Positions 37,150 through 46,308 are shown, counted from the stretch's first letter. The stretch is DNA of 64,000 nt from Pseudorhizobium pelagicum (GCA_000722615.1 JOKI01000002.1:62307-126306), one strand, 5' to 3'. Notes: generated from the letters alone by a model not told the origin. Numbers and translations: made by a program.

Positions 37150-37204
37150 CGCAGGCTTTGATTCAAGCGATCAAGGCGGCGAACCGGTCGTCATAGGAGC
37201 CGCC

Positions 37205-37837
37205 ATGGCCTCGGCAGATGTGCTGATCGCGTTCTTCGTCACGACAGCGATCTTCGCCTATATCCCCGGGCCGGCTATGCTCTACGCCGCGGCGCAGACC
37301 GTGGCGCGCGGACGCCGATCCGGCTTCTCCGCGGTGCTCGGGATCCATCTCGGCTGCTATGTGCATGTGCTGGCGGCGGCGGCCGGGCTGTCGCTCATCT
37401 TCCACGCCGTACCGTTTCTCTACACGGCCGTGAAGCTTGGCGGCGCCGCCTATCTGATCTGGCTCGGCATCGCGCTGTTTCGCAGCCGTGACGGGGATGG
37501 CCCGTCTGGTTCGGCCATCCAGCCGAAGTCTGCCCGGCGGGCGTTCTCAGAAAGCGTCATGGTCGAGGTGCTGAATCCGAAGACGGCGCTGTTCTTCCTC
37601 GCCTTCCTGCCGCAGTTCGTCGAGGCTGGTGCCGGCCTGCCGATCTGGCTGCAGTTCGCGATCCTCGGAACGGTGGTCAACCTGCTGTTTTCCTCGGCCG
37701 ATATCGTCTGCGTCGTCTTTGCCGGTGCGCTTACCAATCGGCTGCGCGCCTCGCAGCGCGCGCAGAGGCTCCTGCAGCGGGCCGGCGGCGCGGTTCTGGT
37801 CGGGCTCGGCGCCCATCTTGCCCTGCAGAAAAGCTGA
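37205..37837 (+). CDS. LysE-family amino acid exporter
   Basis: A 210-residue protein with six hydrophobic segments. The LysE/RhtB signatures are FAYIPGPAMLYAAAQTVARG near residue 15, FSAVLGIHLGCYVHVLAAAA near 40, GAAYLIWLGIALFRSR near 80 and VMVEVLNPKTALFFLAFLPQ FV near 120. It should export an amino acid or derivative. It lies 55 bases after der and is convergent with the glycosyltransferase. Confidence 0.93.
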   Translation: MASADVLIAFFVTTAIFAYIPGPAMLYAAAQTVARGRRSGFSAVLGIHLGCYVHVLAAAAGLSLIFHAVPFLYTAVKLGGAAYLIWLGIALFRSRDGDGPSGSAIQPKSARRAFSESVMVEVLNPKTALFFLAFLPQFVEAGAGLPIWLQFAILGTVVNLLFSSADIVCVVFAGALTNRLRASQRAQRLLQRAGGAVLVGLGAHLALQKS

Positions 37838-37846
37838 GGTCTGCGG

Positions 37847-38881
37847 TCACGGAGCCGGCAGGGCGAGGCGCTTCTGCGAGGTGCGGACATTGTCGAGGAA
37901 CTGGCGCGAGGCGGCTTCCCAGGTGAACTTGCGGGCAAGCGCCCGGGCGTTGTCGCGGGAGCAGTCGAGGGCTGCCAGGCAGGCCTGCTGCAGGTCCTCG
38001 TGCAGCACGCCGGCACGGCTGCCGGGCTCGATGATGTCGATCGGGCCGGTCACGGGGTAGGCCGCCACCGGCACGCCGCTCGCCAGCGCTTCCAGGATGG
38101 TGTTGCCGAAGGTGTCGGTGCGCGACGGGAAGACGAAGACGTCTGCCTGGGCATAGATGTCGGCCAGGTCCTTGCCGGTCTGCAGGCCGGTGAAAAGGAC
38201 GTCCGGGTAGCGGCGCGCCAGATCGGCCATGGCCGGTCCGTCGCCGACGACCACCTTGGATCCGGGCAGCTTGAGATCGAGGAAGGCGGGCAGGTTCTTT
38301 TCTACCGAGACGCGGCCGACGGTCAGGAAGATCGGGCGCGGCAGGCCGAAGGGCTTTTCCTCCAGGGGCCTCGGATGGAACATGCTCTGGTCGATGCCGC
38401 GGCTCCAGCGCAGGAGGTTGCGCAAGCCGAGCTTGGCCAGTTCGCGCTCGAGGCTGGCGGTCGCGACCATGCAGCCGTTGCCGGCATTGTGGAACCAGCG
38501 CACGAAGGCCTGCATCCAGCGGATCGGGACGGGGAAGCGGGCGGCGACATATTCCGGGAAACGGGTGTGGTAGCTGGTCGAGAAGGGAACCCGGTTCTTG
38601 AGGCACCAGCGCCGTGCCAGAAGCCCGAGCGGCCCTTCGGTGGCGATGTGGACGGCATCCGGCTTGGAGGCCTCGATCTCGCGGGCGACCTGCCAGTAGG
38701 TGGCGACAGAGAGGCGGATTTCCGGATAGGTGGGGCAGGGAATGTTGCGGAAGGACTGGGGCGTGACCATGGCCACGTCGATCCCCATTCGCTCCAGCTC
38801 GCGGTTGGTGTTCTGGATCGAGCGGACGACGCCATTGACCTGAGGATACCAGGCATCCGTGACGATGGTGATCTTGTTCAT
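37847..38881 (-). CDS. GT4-family glycosyltransferase
   Basis: A 344-residue GT-B fold transferase. The start MNKITIVTDAWYPQVNGVVR is typical of the group that modifies diacylglycerol or phosphatidylinositol in actinobacteria and alphaproteobacteria. The donor-binding end has IFLTVGRVSVEKNLPAFLDL near 190, KVVVGDGPAMADLA near 220 and FVFPSRTDTFGNTILEALAS near 270 (EX7E-like acid region). ATG 38881 has GGGTGGGACC upstream. In agrobacteria a GT4 enzyme makes glycolipids under phosphate limitation, but I cannot show this one is orthologous. Confidence 0.88.
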   Translation of the reverse strand: MNKITIVTDAWYPQVNGVVRSIQNTNRELERMGIDVAMVTPQSFRNIPCPTYPEIRLSVATYWQVAREIEASKPDAVHIATEGPLGLLARRWCLKNRVPFSTSYHTRFPEYVAARFPVPIRWMQAFVRWFHNAGNGCMVATASLERELAKLGLRNLLRWSRGIDQSMFHPRPLEEKPFGLPRPIFLTVGRVSVEKNLPAFLDLKLPGSKVVVGDGPAMADLARRYPDVLFTGLQTGKDLADIYAQADVFVFPSRTDTFGNTILEALASGVPVAAYPVTGPIDIIEPGSRAGVLHEDLQQACLAALDCSRDNARALARKFTWEAASRQFLDNVRTSQKRLALPAP

Positions 38882-39031
38882 GGTCCCACCCCGGCGATCC
38901 GGATGCGAGCGACTCGGTTGTCGGCACCGCGGACGTCGGGAATGGTATCGGAAGATTATGTTACAGGGTGATGTCAGCCGGGGAGAGGCCGGCAAGACCG
39001 ACGATTTCCCCTTGCCGGCACCTGCGTCCGG

Positions 39032-39949
39032 TCAGCTGGGCAGCAGCGCCGGGCTGATCAGCGCGCCGTGGTGGCGGATGACGATGGACGCGACGGCGGC
39101 GCCGTATTCCGCGGCATCCTCCGGCGCGGCGCCGCGCACCAGGCGCGACAGGAAGCCGCCGTTGAAGCTGTCGCCGGCGCTGGTGGTGTCGACCACCTCC
39201 GGCGCCTGCACTGCCGGCACATAGCTTGTGGCGCCGCCAAAGCTCAGGGTGGCGCCGTGCTCGCCGTTCTTGACGACGACGCCCTCGACGCCGAGGCCGT
39301 GATATCGGTTGATGGTGTCGTCCACGGTGCGGTCGCCGAAATGGGTGGTCTCGTCGTCGAAGCTCGGCAGCACCAGCGTGGCGGCGCGGGCGCCGTCGCT
39401 GATCGTCTTCAGCATCGTGTCGCGGTCGGCCCAGAGCCGCGGGCGCACGTTCGGATCGAACGCGACGCGCTTGCCGGCGGCCTTGGCGCGGCGCAGCTCC
39501 GACAGCAGCGTGTCGTTGGCCTCCGGGGTGAGAATGCCGAGCGTGATGCCGGAGAAATAGACGATGTCGGCCGATTCGATCTGCCGGCGCAGGTGATCGG
39601 CATCGTCGGCGAGCCGGCGGGCAGCGGCGGTGTCGCGCCAGTAGCTGAAGGTGCGCTCGCCGTTCCTCAGCGTGATCAGATAGAGGCCCGGCGTCTTGCC
39701 GGGGATGCGGCGGATCGCATCTGTGCCGATCCCGGCATTTTCCATGAAGGTCAGCATTTCCGACGACATCGGATCATCGCCGAGCGCCGTCAGGTAATCG
39801 ACGTTCCAGTCGGCGGGAAGGCAGGCGCGGGCATACCAGGCGGTGTTGAAGGTATCGCCGGCAAAACCGGGCCGCAGCAGGCCTTCGCCCGCCTGCGACA
39901 GTTCGACCATGCATTCTCCGATGGACAGCAACCGACCCGGCACGCGCAT
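39032..39949 (-). CDS. kdgK: PfkB-family sugar kinase, probable 2-keto-3-deoxygluconate kinase
   Basis: A 305-residue ribokinase-type enzyme. LLSIGECMVELSQAGEGLLR and FAGDTFNTAWYARACL at the N-terminus, YWRDTAAARRLADDADHLRR near 110, and EVVDTTSAGDSFNGGFLSRL near 245 (PfkB signature 2 with the catalytic Asp) point to the KDG kinase branch, which phosphorylates 2-dehydro-3-deoxygluconate in the Entner-Doudoroff and hexuronate routes. It diverges from aglA. No hexuronate genes adjoin it, so the substrate is inferred from family resemblance only. Confidence 0.85.
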   Translation of the reverse strand: MRVPGRLLSIGECMVELSQAGEGLLRPGFAGDTFNTAWYARACLPADWNVDYLTALGDDPMSSEMLTFMENAGIGTDAIRRIPGKTPGLYLITLRNGERTFSYWRDTAAARRLADDADHLRRQIESADIVYFSGITLGILTPEANDTLLSELRRAKAAGKRVAFDPNVRPRLWADRDTMLKTISDGARAATLVLPSFDDETTHFGDRTVDDTINRYHGLGVEGVVVKNGEHGATLSFGGATSYVPAVQAPEVVDTTSAGDSFNGGFLSRLVRGAAPEDAAEYGAAVASIVIRHHGALISPALLPS

Positions 39950-40102
39950 TCTCCCTGATCCCGTGTTTCAAGTCGCAATAGGCGGAAGTGCGCGGCAAGG
40001 CAAGCTCGGCCACGCCTGTGCGGTACGCCGCAGCGGAATGCGATTGTCTTTTGGAACGGCGGCTTTAGGTTACGCGTCGCAACGCTTGAACAGGAGACGG
40101 AC

Positions 40103-41755
40103 ATGGCTGTGGAGACGGGCAGGGTGGATGATGCCAACTGGTGGCGTGGGGCGGTCATCTATCAAGTCTATCCGCGCTCGTTCCAGGACACCAATGGCGA
40201 CGGGATCGGCGACCTGAAGGGGATCACCGAGCGCTTGCCGCACATCGCCTCGCTCGGCGTCGATGCCATCTGGCTGTCGCCCTTCTTCACCTCGCCGATG
40301 GCCGACATGGGCTACGACGTCTCCGACTACTGCAACGTCGATCCGATGTTCGGGGCGCTTGCCGATTTCGACGTGATGATGGCGGAGGCGCATCGGCTGG
40401 GGCTGAAGGTGATCATCGACCAGGTGATCAGCCATACCTCCGACAAGCACCCATGGTTCATCGAAAGCCGCACCAGCCGCAGCAACGGGCGCGCCGACTG
40501 GTATGTCTGGGCGGATCCGAAGCCGGACGGGACGGCACCCAACAACTGGCTGTCGATCTTCGGCGGGCCGGGATGGGAATGGGACGGCGTGCGCAAGCAG
40601 TACTACATGCACAACTTCCTGACCTCGCAGCCGGACCTCAACTTTCACAATCCCGATGTGCAGGCGGCGGTTCTCGATACGGTGCGCTTCTGGCTCGACC
40701 GCGGCGTCGACGGCTTTCGGCTGGATACCGCCAACTACTATTTCCACGACAAGCAGCTGCGCGACAATCCGCCGATCCTCTACGATGCGGAGACTGGGGG
40801 GCTGGAGTCCGACACCAATCCCTATTCGATGCAGAACCACCTCTACGACAAGAGCCAGCCGGAGAACATCGACTTCCTGAAGCGGCTGCGGGCGCTGCTC
40901 GACAGCTACGACAACCGCGCGACGGTGGGCGAGATCGGCGACGGACCGCGCTCGCTGACGACACTGGCGATCTATACGAGCGGCAACGACAAGCTGCACA
41001 TGTGCTACACCTTCGACCTCCTGGGGCCGGCGTTTTCGGCCGGCTTCATCCGCCGTGTCGTCTCCACCTTCCAGGACACGGTGACGAACGGCTGGGTCTG
41101 CTGGGCCTTTTCCAACCACGACGTGGTGCGGCATGTGACGCGGTTTGCCGAGACGCCGGAGGAGCGCGAACGGGTGGCGAAGCTCTCGATCAGCGTGCTG
41201 GCGACCCTGCGCGGCTCGATCTGCCTCTACCAGGGCGAGGAGCTGGGGCTGACGGAGGCGGAGCTTGCCTTCGAGGATCTGACCGACCCCTATGGCATCC
41301 GCTTCTGGCCGGCCTTCAAGGGACGCGACGGATGCCGCACGCCGATGCCCTGGGACGCCGAGCAGGACCACGCGGGCTTCACCACCGCCGGACGGTCCTG
41401 GCTGCCGGTGCCGCCGGAGCATGCCGCCGCCGCCGTCGATACGCAGGAGCACGACCCGCAGTCGGTGCTGAACCACTACCGGGCGACGCTTGCCTTCCGC
41501 AAGGCGCATCCGCCGCTCTTCGACGGCGACCTCACCTTCGTCGACACCCACAACCACGACCTGCTCGTCTTCATCCGCGAGAAGGACAACGAACGCCTGC
41601 TCTTTGCCTTCAACCTGACCCGCGAGCCGCAGGATTTCGCCCTGCCGACGACGATGAAATCCTGCCTGCCGATCGCGATGCCGGGCTTCGAGGTCGCGGT
41701 GGAGGAGGGCGTGGTGAAGCTGGCGGGGCTGGATGCGTTTTGCGCAAGGGTGTGA
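40103..41755 (+). CDS. aglA: GH13 alpha-glucosidase
   Basis: A 550-residue enzyme of glycoside hydrolase family 13 (oligo-1,6-glucosidase subfamily), which splits sucrose, maltose, trehalose or isomaltose-type sugars in the cytoplasm. The four conserved regions are seen: DQVISHTSDKHPWF (region I), VDGFRLDTANYYFHD with the nucleophile Asp (II), RATVGEIGDGPRSL with the acid Glu (III) and CWAFSNHDVVRHV (IV). IYQVYPRSFQDTNGDGIGDL near the start is typical. It resembles AglA of rhizobia, but no agl transporter genes are beside it. Its 3' end is partly duplicated at 47893-48119. Confidence 0.93.
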   Translation: MAVETGRVDDANWWRGAVIYQVYPRSFQDTNGDGIGDLKGITERLPHIASLGVDAIWLSPFFTSPMADMGYDVSDYCNVDPMFGALADFDVMMAEAHRLGLKVIIDQVISHTSDKHPWFIESRTSRSNGRADWYVWADPKPDGTAPNNWLSIFGGPGWEWDGVRKQYYMHNFLTSQPDLNFHNPDVQAAVLDTVRFWLDRGVDGFRLDTANYYFHDKQLRDNPPILYDAETGGLESDTNPYSMQNHLYDKSQPENIDFLKRLRALLDSYDNRATVGEIGDGPRSLTTLAIYTSGNDKLHMCYTFDLLGPAFSAGFIRRVVSTFQDTVTNGWVCWAFSNHDVVRHVTRFAETPEERERVAKLSISVLATLRGSICLYQGEELGLTEAELAFEDLTDPYGIRFWPAFKGRDGCRTPMPWDAEQDHAGFTTAGRSWLPVPPEHAAAAVDTQEHDPQSVLNHYRATLAFRKAHPPLFDGDLTFVDTHNHDLLVFIREKDNERLLFAFNLTREPQDFALPTTMKSCLPIAMPGFEVAVEEGVVKLAGLDAFCARV

Positions 41756-41828
41756 GGGGGGCGGGCACAGCGGAGGTGTCCGGTATTGGCCCGGACCGGT
41801 CATTCGCCGGTCGCGGCATTCGTCTTCG

Positions 41829-42299
41829 TTACAAAACGCGTGAATCGCCTAACGCAGCGTCTGCGCTCGAAATTTGATCCAGATTTTCTATCAGCCGGGT
41901 CAGTAGATCAACAAGCTGTAACGCTTCTGAATCCGTGAAACCGACCAATGCCTCGCGATTGCCTCCGAACAAGGCTGTTATTGCCTCAGGCATGCGTTGC
42001 TGTGCAGCCTTCGTCAACACGATACGGCTGCTGCGACCGTCCGCCGGGTCGCGTGTCCGTTCGATCAAGCCATCCCTCTCCATGCGCGCTAGCATTTGCG
42101 CCATGGGCGGTTGCTCGATCCTGGCGAAGCGGGCGAGGTCGCGTTGCGTGCTCGCTTTGCCATTTTGCAATGCGACCAGTACGGGCAACTGGCCAACACC
42201 GAAGCCGAGCGGTTTCAGGCGTGCCTCGCTCATGCGGACGAACCCCCGCGCTGCCAGACTGATGAGATGTCCCGGCGTCGAAAGTACGTCTTCATCCAT
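41829..42299 (-). CDS. MarR-family transcriptional regulator
   Basis: A 156-residue winged-helix regulator. STQRDLARFARIEQPPMAQM and LARMERDGLIERTRDPADGR are the recognition helix and wing with the family's DxR motif. ATG 42299 (MDEDVLSTP) has GAGCGGA upstream. In-frame ATGs further upstream would include the operator sequence and are less likely. It diverges from the SnoaL-like gene, with a perfect palindrome between them. Confidence 0.9.
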   Translation of the reverse strand: MDEDVLSTPGHLISLAARGFVRMSEARLKPLGFGVGQLPVLVALQNGKASTQRDLARFARIEQPPMAQMLARMERDGLIERTRDPADGRSSRIVLTKAAQQRMPEAITALFGGNREALVGFTDSEALQLVDLLTRLIENLDQISSADAALGDSRVL

Positions 42300-42321
42300 T
42301 CCGCTCGCCCTTTTCTCACGC

Positions 42322-42355
42322 TTGACCACGAAATACATATGCACGTATGTATAAA
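42322..42355. promoter_or_regulatory. Promoter and palindromic operator between MarR and SnoaL-like genes
   Basis: ATACATA (42333-42339) and TATGTAT (42346-42352) form a perfect 7-base inverted repeat around TGCACG. For the rightward gene, TTGACC (42322-42327) and TATGTA (42346-42351), 18 bases apart, could be the -35 and -10. Binding of MarR protein here would block this promoter. Confidence 0.7.
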
Positions 42356-42424
42356 GCATGAGCGGTTTTGGCAAGATCGCTTCGGCCCGCCCCAGAAACT
42401 CTTTCAACACAGATTGAGAACGAT

Positions 42425-42802
42425 ATGTCGAAAAATGACGTTCAAATGATCAAATCTATCTATCAAAGCTTCAATGCTAGAGACATTGATGGTGTCCTCG
42501 CCACGCTTGCAGAGGATGTTGCCTGGGCCAATGGCATGGATGGCGATCATGTTCACGGACGCAAGGGCGTGCGCAACTATTGGACACGTCAGTGGGCTGT
42601 GGTCAGTCCATTTGTCGAGCCGGTCGCATTTGACGATAGCGAGGATGGCGTCGTGGCTGTCGAGGTGATCCAGTCGGTGTTCGACCTCAACGGTCAGCCG
42701 CTGGAGGGACAAATCCATGGCCTAAAGGACAAGACGGTGACACACATCTTCCGCATGGAAGGCGGCAAGATCGTCCGCTTCGATATCCAGGATGCCTTGT
42801 AA
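42425..42802 (+). CDS. SnoaL-like nuclear transport factor 2 fold protein
   Basis: A 125-residue protein of the NTF2-like superfamily: MIKSIYQSFNARDIDGVLAT, LAEDVAWANGMDG and GRKGVRNYWTRQWAVV are characteristic, with THIFRMEGGKIVRFDI at the C-terminus. Members are small isomerases, hydrolases or binding proteins; no function can be assigned. The start ATG 42425 has only a weak GAGAAC site. It is divergent from the MarR gene, its probable repressor. Confidence 0.85.
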   Translation: MSKNDVQMIKSIYQSFNARDIDGVLATLAEDVAWANGMDGDHVHGRKGVRNYWTRQWAVVSPFVEPVAFDDSEDGVVAVEVIQSVFDLNGQPLEGQIHGLKDKTVTHIFRMEGGKIVRFDIQDAL

Positions 42803-42891
42803 GCATTGTGCCAAACTATTCCGAGGGATGTCCGCATTTGGCGCGACGCAGTCATGCCACCTGGATCGCTGAGGATACTGGGTGCGGCCGA

Positions 42892-43557
42892 TTACGCATA
42901 CGCCACCCAGCCCCGGAAGCTGAAGGCGTGGTAGAACTGAATGATCCCGGTAAAGCCCGCTTCCTTCAGGTGTGCTTCCTCTTCCTCTGGGAACATAACG
43001 ACAAGGCGTTCTTTCATGCCGATCCTGGCGGCTTCTTGCTTATCGGCATCCAGCTCTGCCATGGCCCCGAACTTAATGTGCCTGTTTACCCAGAGCGTGT
43101 GATCCGGTTCGCTCATTGCGAAGCTGAGATGAGCAAGGACGAATGGTGATCCAGGGCGAAGACGTTGGCGAACCCCATTGAGGGTCGCCTTCCTTTCCTC
43201 CACCGAAATGTGGTGGAACACCAGAAGGCAGACGGCTCCATCGAACGGACCAGCAGGTGCAGCGCCCACGTCACCATGGTGAAGTACGATACGATCTGCG
43301 GTGCTGGCCGCCGTTTCTCTTGCAAGTTCCAGCATGTCGGCTGACGGATCGACACCGTCGAACGACCAATCTGGATGCTGATCCGCCAGCGCTTTCAGCT
43401 CAAGGCCGCCACCTGCTCCAACAACAAGCACCCGTCCATTCGGTGGGACGTGTTCTGCCAGGAGAAGCCCCGTCATCCGGTGAAGGGCGTCCAGACCGGG
43501 AACATTCCGTCTCGCACCGTCGATGTACCCGACCTGCTGTCCGTCGAACTTACCCAT
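42892..43557 (-). CDS. Class I SAM-dependent methyltransferase
   Basis: A 221-residue methyltransferase. GRVLVVGAGGGLELKALADQ near residue 41 is the SAM motif, DGVDPSADMLELARETAAS follows as motif II with the acidic residue, and FDGAVCLLVFHHIS near 105 is post-motif. The substrate is unknown. It overlaps the FAD oxidoreductase gene by eight bases and is the second gene of that unit, divergent from Rrf2. Confidence 0.9.
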   Translation of the reverse strand: MGKFDGQQVGYIDGARRNVPGLDALHRMTGLLLAEHVPPNGRVLVVGAGGGLELKALADQHPDWSFDGVDPSADMLELARETAASTADRIVLHHGDVGAAPAGPFDGAVCLLVFHHISVEERKATLNGVRQRLRPGSPFVLAHLSFAMSEPDHTLWVNRHIKFGAMAELDADKQEAARIGMKERLVVMFPEEEEAHLKEAGFTGIIQFYHAFSFRGWVAYA

Positions 43558-44473
43558 GCTGGATGGTCCCGAACATCAACGACCGATGAGCGCTTACGCC
43601 TGCGAGGTTTCCATCGCCGACAGCCAAGGCAACGGACGCCATTGGTCGCGCGGCGTCCCCGCACACGAAGACGCCAGGCATGCTGGTCTCCTTCACTGCA
43701 TCCGTCTTGATGGTGGAGCCGAGGGGGCCCTGTTCCATGTCGAGGCCGAGCTGCTCCGGGATTGATGTTGAGACTTCGAAGGGAGCGAGCGCGAACAAAC
43801 CGGAGAAGGAGAGCGACCGGCCGTCCGCAAGCTGCACATCGGCATGACCTCTTATAGCCTCCACAGGACTACGGTCGATAACCACGCAACGAGCTTCGAG
43901 AGCCGCAAGTTGATCCGCGTCCGGCTCGAATGCCCGGTTTAGGAGGAGAGTTGTCGGACCCCAATCAGGAAGCATCAGCGCATGATGCATGGAAAGTTCT
44001 GAGCCAGCGATGACGCCGATCCTGCCTTGGTTCAACTCGTAGCCATGGCAGTAGGGGCAGTGGAACACGCTTCTACCCCAGCGCTCCTTCAACCCTTTGA
44101 TCTCGGGGAGGACGTCGCGCACGCCCAGGGCTAGGATCAGGCGGCGCGACCTGTAGCGGACGGTTCCAACCATGACGTCGAAGATAGTCGCTCCTGAGGT
44201 CGCCTCCTCGTTCCGCTGTGCCGAATCCACCCGGCCCGAAACCCAGTCCACTGTGCTGTACTTCATCACCTGAGCACGCGCTTCGGCCGCTATAACAGCG
44301 GGATCGACACCATCCTGAGTGAGAAAGCCATGCGAGTGCGACGCGAACCGGTTGCGCCTGAGGCCTTCGTCTATGACGAGGACCCTGCGACGAGCGCGGC
44401 CCAGTTGAAGCGCCGCCGATAGGCCCGCGTAACTCCCGCCGATGATGATGACGTCGTAGATCGTGTCGCTCAT
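43550..44473 (-). CDS. Thioredoxin-reductase-like NAD(P)/FAD oxidoreductase
   Basis: A 307-residue flavoprotein. FAD motif YDVIIIGGSYAGLSAALQLG is at residues 5-24, a redox-active CPYC lies in RSVFHCPYCHGYELNQGRIG near 132, and the second FAD motif PGVFVCGDAARPMASVALAV is near 268. The usual NADPH motif of thioredoxin reductase is altered (IGVIAGSELSMHHA), so the reductant or partner may differ. ATG 44473 has AGGAG seven bases upstream. It heads a two-gene unit with the methyltransferase, controlled by the divergent Rrf2 protein. Confidence 0.92.
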   Translation of the reverse strand: MSDTIYDVIIIGGSYAGLSAALQLGRARRRVLVIDEGLRRNRFASHSHGFLTQDGVDPAVIAAEARAQVMKYSTVDWVSGRVDSAQRNEEATSGATIFDVMVGTVRYRSRRLILALGVRDVLPEIKGLKERWGRSVFHCPYCHGYELNQGRIGVIAGSELSMHHALMLPDWGPTTLLLNRAFEPDADQLAALEARCVVIDRSPVEAIRGHADVQLADGRSLSFSGLFALAPFEVSTSIPEQLGLDMEQGPLGSTIKTDAVKETSMPGVFVCGDAARPMASVALAVGDGNLAGVSAHRSLMFGTIQHG

Positions 44474-44504
44474 GAACATTCTCCTGATTCTCGCAACAAC
44501 ATAA

Positions 44505-44556
44505 GTGTCATGATTGCGAGGTGTCAACAGTCATGACACCTCGGTTGTGTCATGAT
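44505..44556. promoter_or_regulatory. Operator region between the FAD oxidoreductase and rrf2-type genes
   Basis: GTGTCATGAT occurs as direct copies at 44505-44514 and 44547-44556. Its inverse TCATGACAC lies between them at 44531-44539, inside a perfect 9-base inverted repeat GAGGTGTCA (44518-44526) / TGACACCTC (44534-44542). Three related sites in 52 bases of divergent promoter DNA suggest binding of Rrf2 to control both directions. Confidence 0.75.
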
Positions 44557-44603
44557 GGCGGATCGTGCTATTGATGTTGGACGAGCGATTGAAGGGACAA
44601 GGA

Positions 44604-45053
44604 ATGAGGCAAGACAGTCGGCTTTCGCGGATGCTGCATGTCTTAATACACATGGGGCGGCACGATGGTGCGATGACATCCGAGATGATCGCGCAGATGC
44701 TGGACGCAAACCCTGTGGTGATCCGGCGCACCATGGCAGGGCTGCGCGACGAAGGCTATGTCACCTCCATAAAAGGACATGGCGGCGGCTGGACACTGGC
44801 TCGTCCTCTTGAGGAACTGACACTACTGGACATCTATCGTGCCGTTGGAGAGCCTTCCATTTTCGCGGTTGGACCAGCCTACGACATGCCGGGATGTCCC
44901 ATCGAGCAGGCGGTCAACGGAACGCTGAAGGACGTTTTCGACGAGGCAGAAGAGCTTTTGCGAAAGAGGTTTGCGGGGGTGACGCTCGCCGACGTAGCTA
45001 CGCCTTTCCCAAATGTTCAAAAACACGACGGCGACCGAGGGGGCGCTTCATAG
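44604..45053 (+). CDS. Rrf2-family transcriptional regulator
   Basis: A 149-residue regulator. SRLSRMLHVLIHMGRHDGAM, SEMIAQMLDANPVVIRRTMA and GLRDEGYVTSIKGHGGGWTL form the Rrf2 winged helix. Only one cysteine (MPGCPIEQ) lies where IscR carries three, so it should not bind an Fe-S cluster in the IscR way and belongs to the cluster-free branch. ATG 44604 is preceded by AAGGA. It is divergent from the FAD oxidoreductase unit. Confidence 0.92.
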   Translation: MRQDSRLSRMLHVLIHMGRHDGAMTSEMIAQMLDANPVVIRRTMAGLRDEGYVTSIKGHGGGWTLARPLEELTLLDIYRAVGEPSIFAVGPAYDMPGCPIEQAVNGTLKDVFDEAEELLRKRFAGVTLADVATPFPNVQKHDGDRGGAS

Positions 45054-45089
45054 ATATCGTGCCCCGGGCTGTGTTCCTTGGACAAGCTA

Positions 45090-45110
45090 GTCGTCAACGT
45101 TCGTGACGAC
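45090..45110. terminator. Small hairpin between convergent genes
   Basis: GTCGTCA (45090-45096) and TGACGAC (45104-45110) pair around a 7-base loop, followed by TTT on the plus strand. It sits between the convergent Rrf2 gene and the histidine kinase gene. Confidence 0.45.
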
Positions 45111-45174
45111 TTTCGGCCCGGAGCAGTCGTTCCGGCCCGAAACCCTCACGTCATCTGCGCGCCGCCTACGAGAC

Positions 45175-46308
45175 CTAGAATGTGATCCTGGCGTAGGCAC
45201 CTCCGCCAGGGTTGTTTCCGACCTCCAGCCGCGCATTGTGGCCTTCCGCAATAGCCTTGACCACCGTAAGGCCAAGCCCCGAACCGCTGAGACCACGACC
45301 GTTAAGCCCCTCGCTTCGCCAGAACATATCGAAAGAGGAGTGCTGCACAGAGTCCGGTAGTCCTGGACCTTTGTCTTGAACGGACATGAATGACCGCCCG
45401 GCTTCATCCAAACCGGTATGGACATCGATTGGACCGCAATTGCCCGCGTATCGACGCGCGTTTTCGAGCAGAGCGAGGAGAGCCTGGCGGAAACGGTCGG
45501 GATCGATCTTCGCCGGTGCGGGCTGAAGGTAGGTTCGGAAATCGACGGCGTCGCCCGCGGAGGTCTGGAACAGGCTCACCGTCTCGGACACATGCAAAGC
45601 CAGGTCGGTTGTGGTGGTTGCCGTGACAAAGTCGATGGTGCCTGCCAATGACAGTGTGTTCAGCTGGTCCACGAGACGGGACATGCCCAGTGTCTGCACC
45701 AGCAGAGCCCGCAATTGTTCTTCGCTGGCAGGAATTACACCGTCGGTCATGCCTTGCAGATTGCCCTGCAGCACGGTCAGGGGCGTACGCAATTCGTGGG
45801 CAACCGCCCGCGTGTTGAATTTCAGGCGGGTCTCCAGGGCGAGCAACTCGCTGGCCATGCGATTGATCGTTATCGCAAGTGTTTCAACTTCCTTGGTTGC
45901 ACCCGGTTCTACAGTGACCTGAAAATCGCCTTGCCCGATCTTTTCCGCGGCCGCAGTCAGGCGGGTCAGTGGTGCCACGAGCCGATAGGCCAGGAACACC
46001 CCGATTCCGCTTGTGAAGACGATCAACACAAAGCCGACACCCAATACACCCTCGACAGGTGACGCTTCCGTGGCTTCCTCCAGTTGCGGATAAAGTGGCG
46101 CCAGTGCCGCGAGAGCCTTTGGATCGGGGACCTCGCCGTTATTGATGCTCACCCAAGCGCTTCTCGCATCAGGCGGTAGCGCATCCAGTGCAGCGACTTC
46201 AGCATGGTCGATGTAATAATCAACCAAGACGTAGAGTAACGCGATTGATACGAGTTGAATGACAGATACCAGCGCGGCTGTCATTGTTGAGAGGGCCGGT
46301 CTAGACAC
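45175..46308 (-). CDS. Membrane sensor histidine kinase with HAMP domain
   Basis: A 377-residue kinase. Transmembrane helices lie at about 9-31 and 86-109, with a periplasmic loop of ~55 residues between them. A HAMP linker follows (LVAPLTRLTAAAEKIGQGDF), then the phosphoacceptor helix with RAVAHELRTPLTVLQGN and the HATPase domain (FRQALLALLENARRYAG, SVQDKGPGLPDS, GSGLGLTVVKAIAEGH). Its gene overlaps the response regulator by eight bases. The divergent PAP2 phosphatase gene is a likely target, which resembles PmrAB-type control of envelope phosphate groups. Confidence 0.95.
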   Translation of the reverse strand: MSRPALSTMTAALVSVIQLVSIALLYVLVDYYIDHAEVAALDALPPDARSAWVSINNGEVPDPKALAALAPLYPQLEEATEASPVEGVLGVGFVLIVFTSGIGVFLAYRLVAPLTRLTAAAEKIGQGDFQVTVEPGATKEVETLAITINRMASELLALETRLKFNTRAVAHELRTPLTVLQGNLQGMTDGVIPASEEQLRALLVQTLGMSRLVDQLNTLSLAGTIDFVTATTTTDLALHVSETVSLFQTSAGDAVDFRTYLQPAPAKIDPDRFRQALLALLENARRYAGNCGPIDVHTGLDEAGRSFMSVQDKGPGLPDSVQHSSFDMFWRSEGLNGRGLSGSGLGLTVVKAIAEGHNARLEVGNNPGGGAYARITF

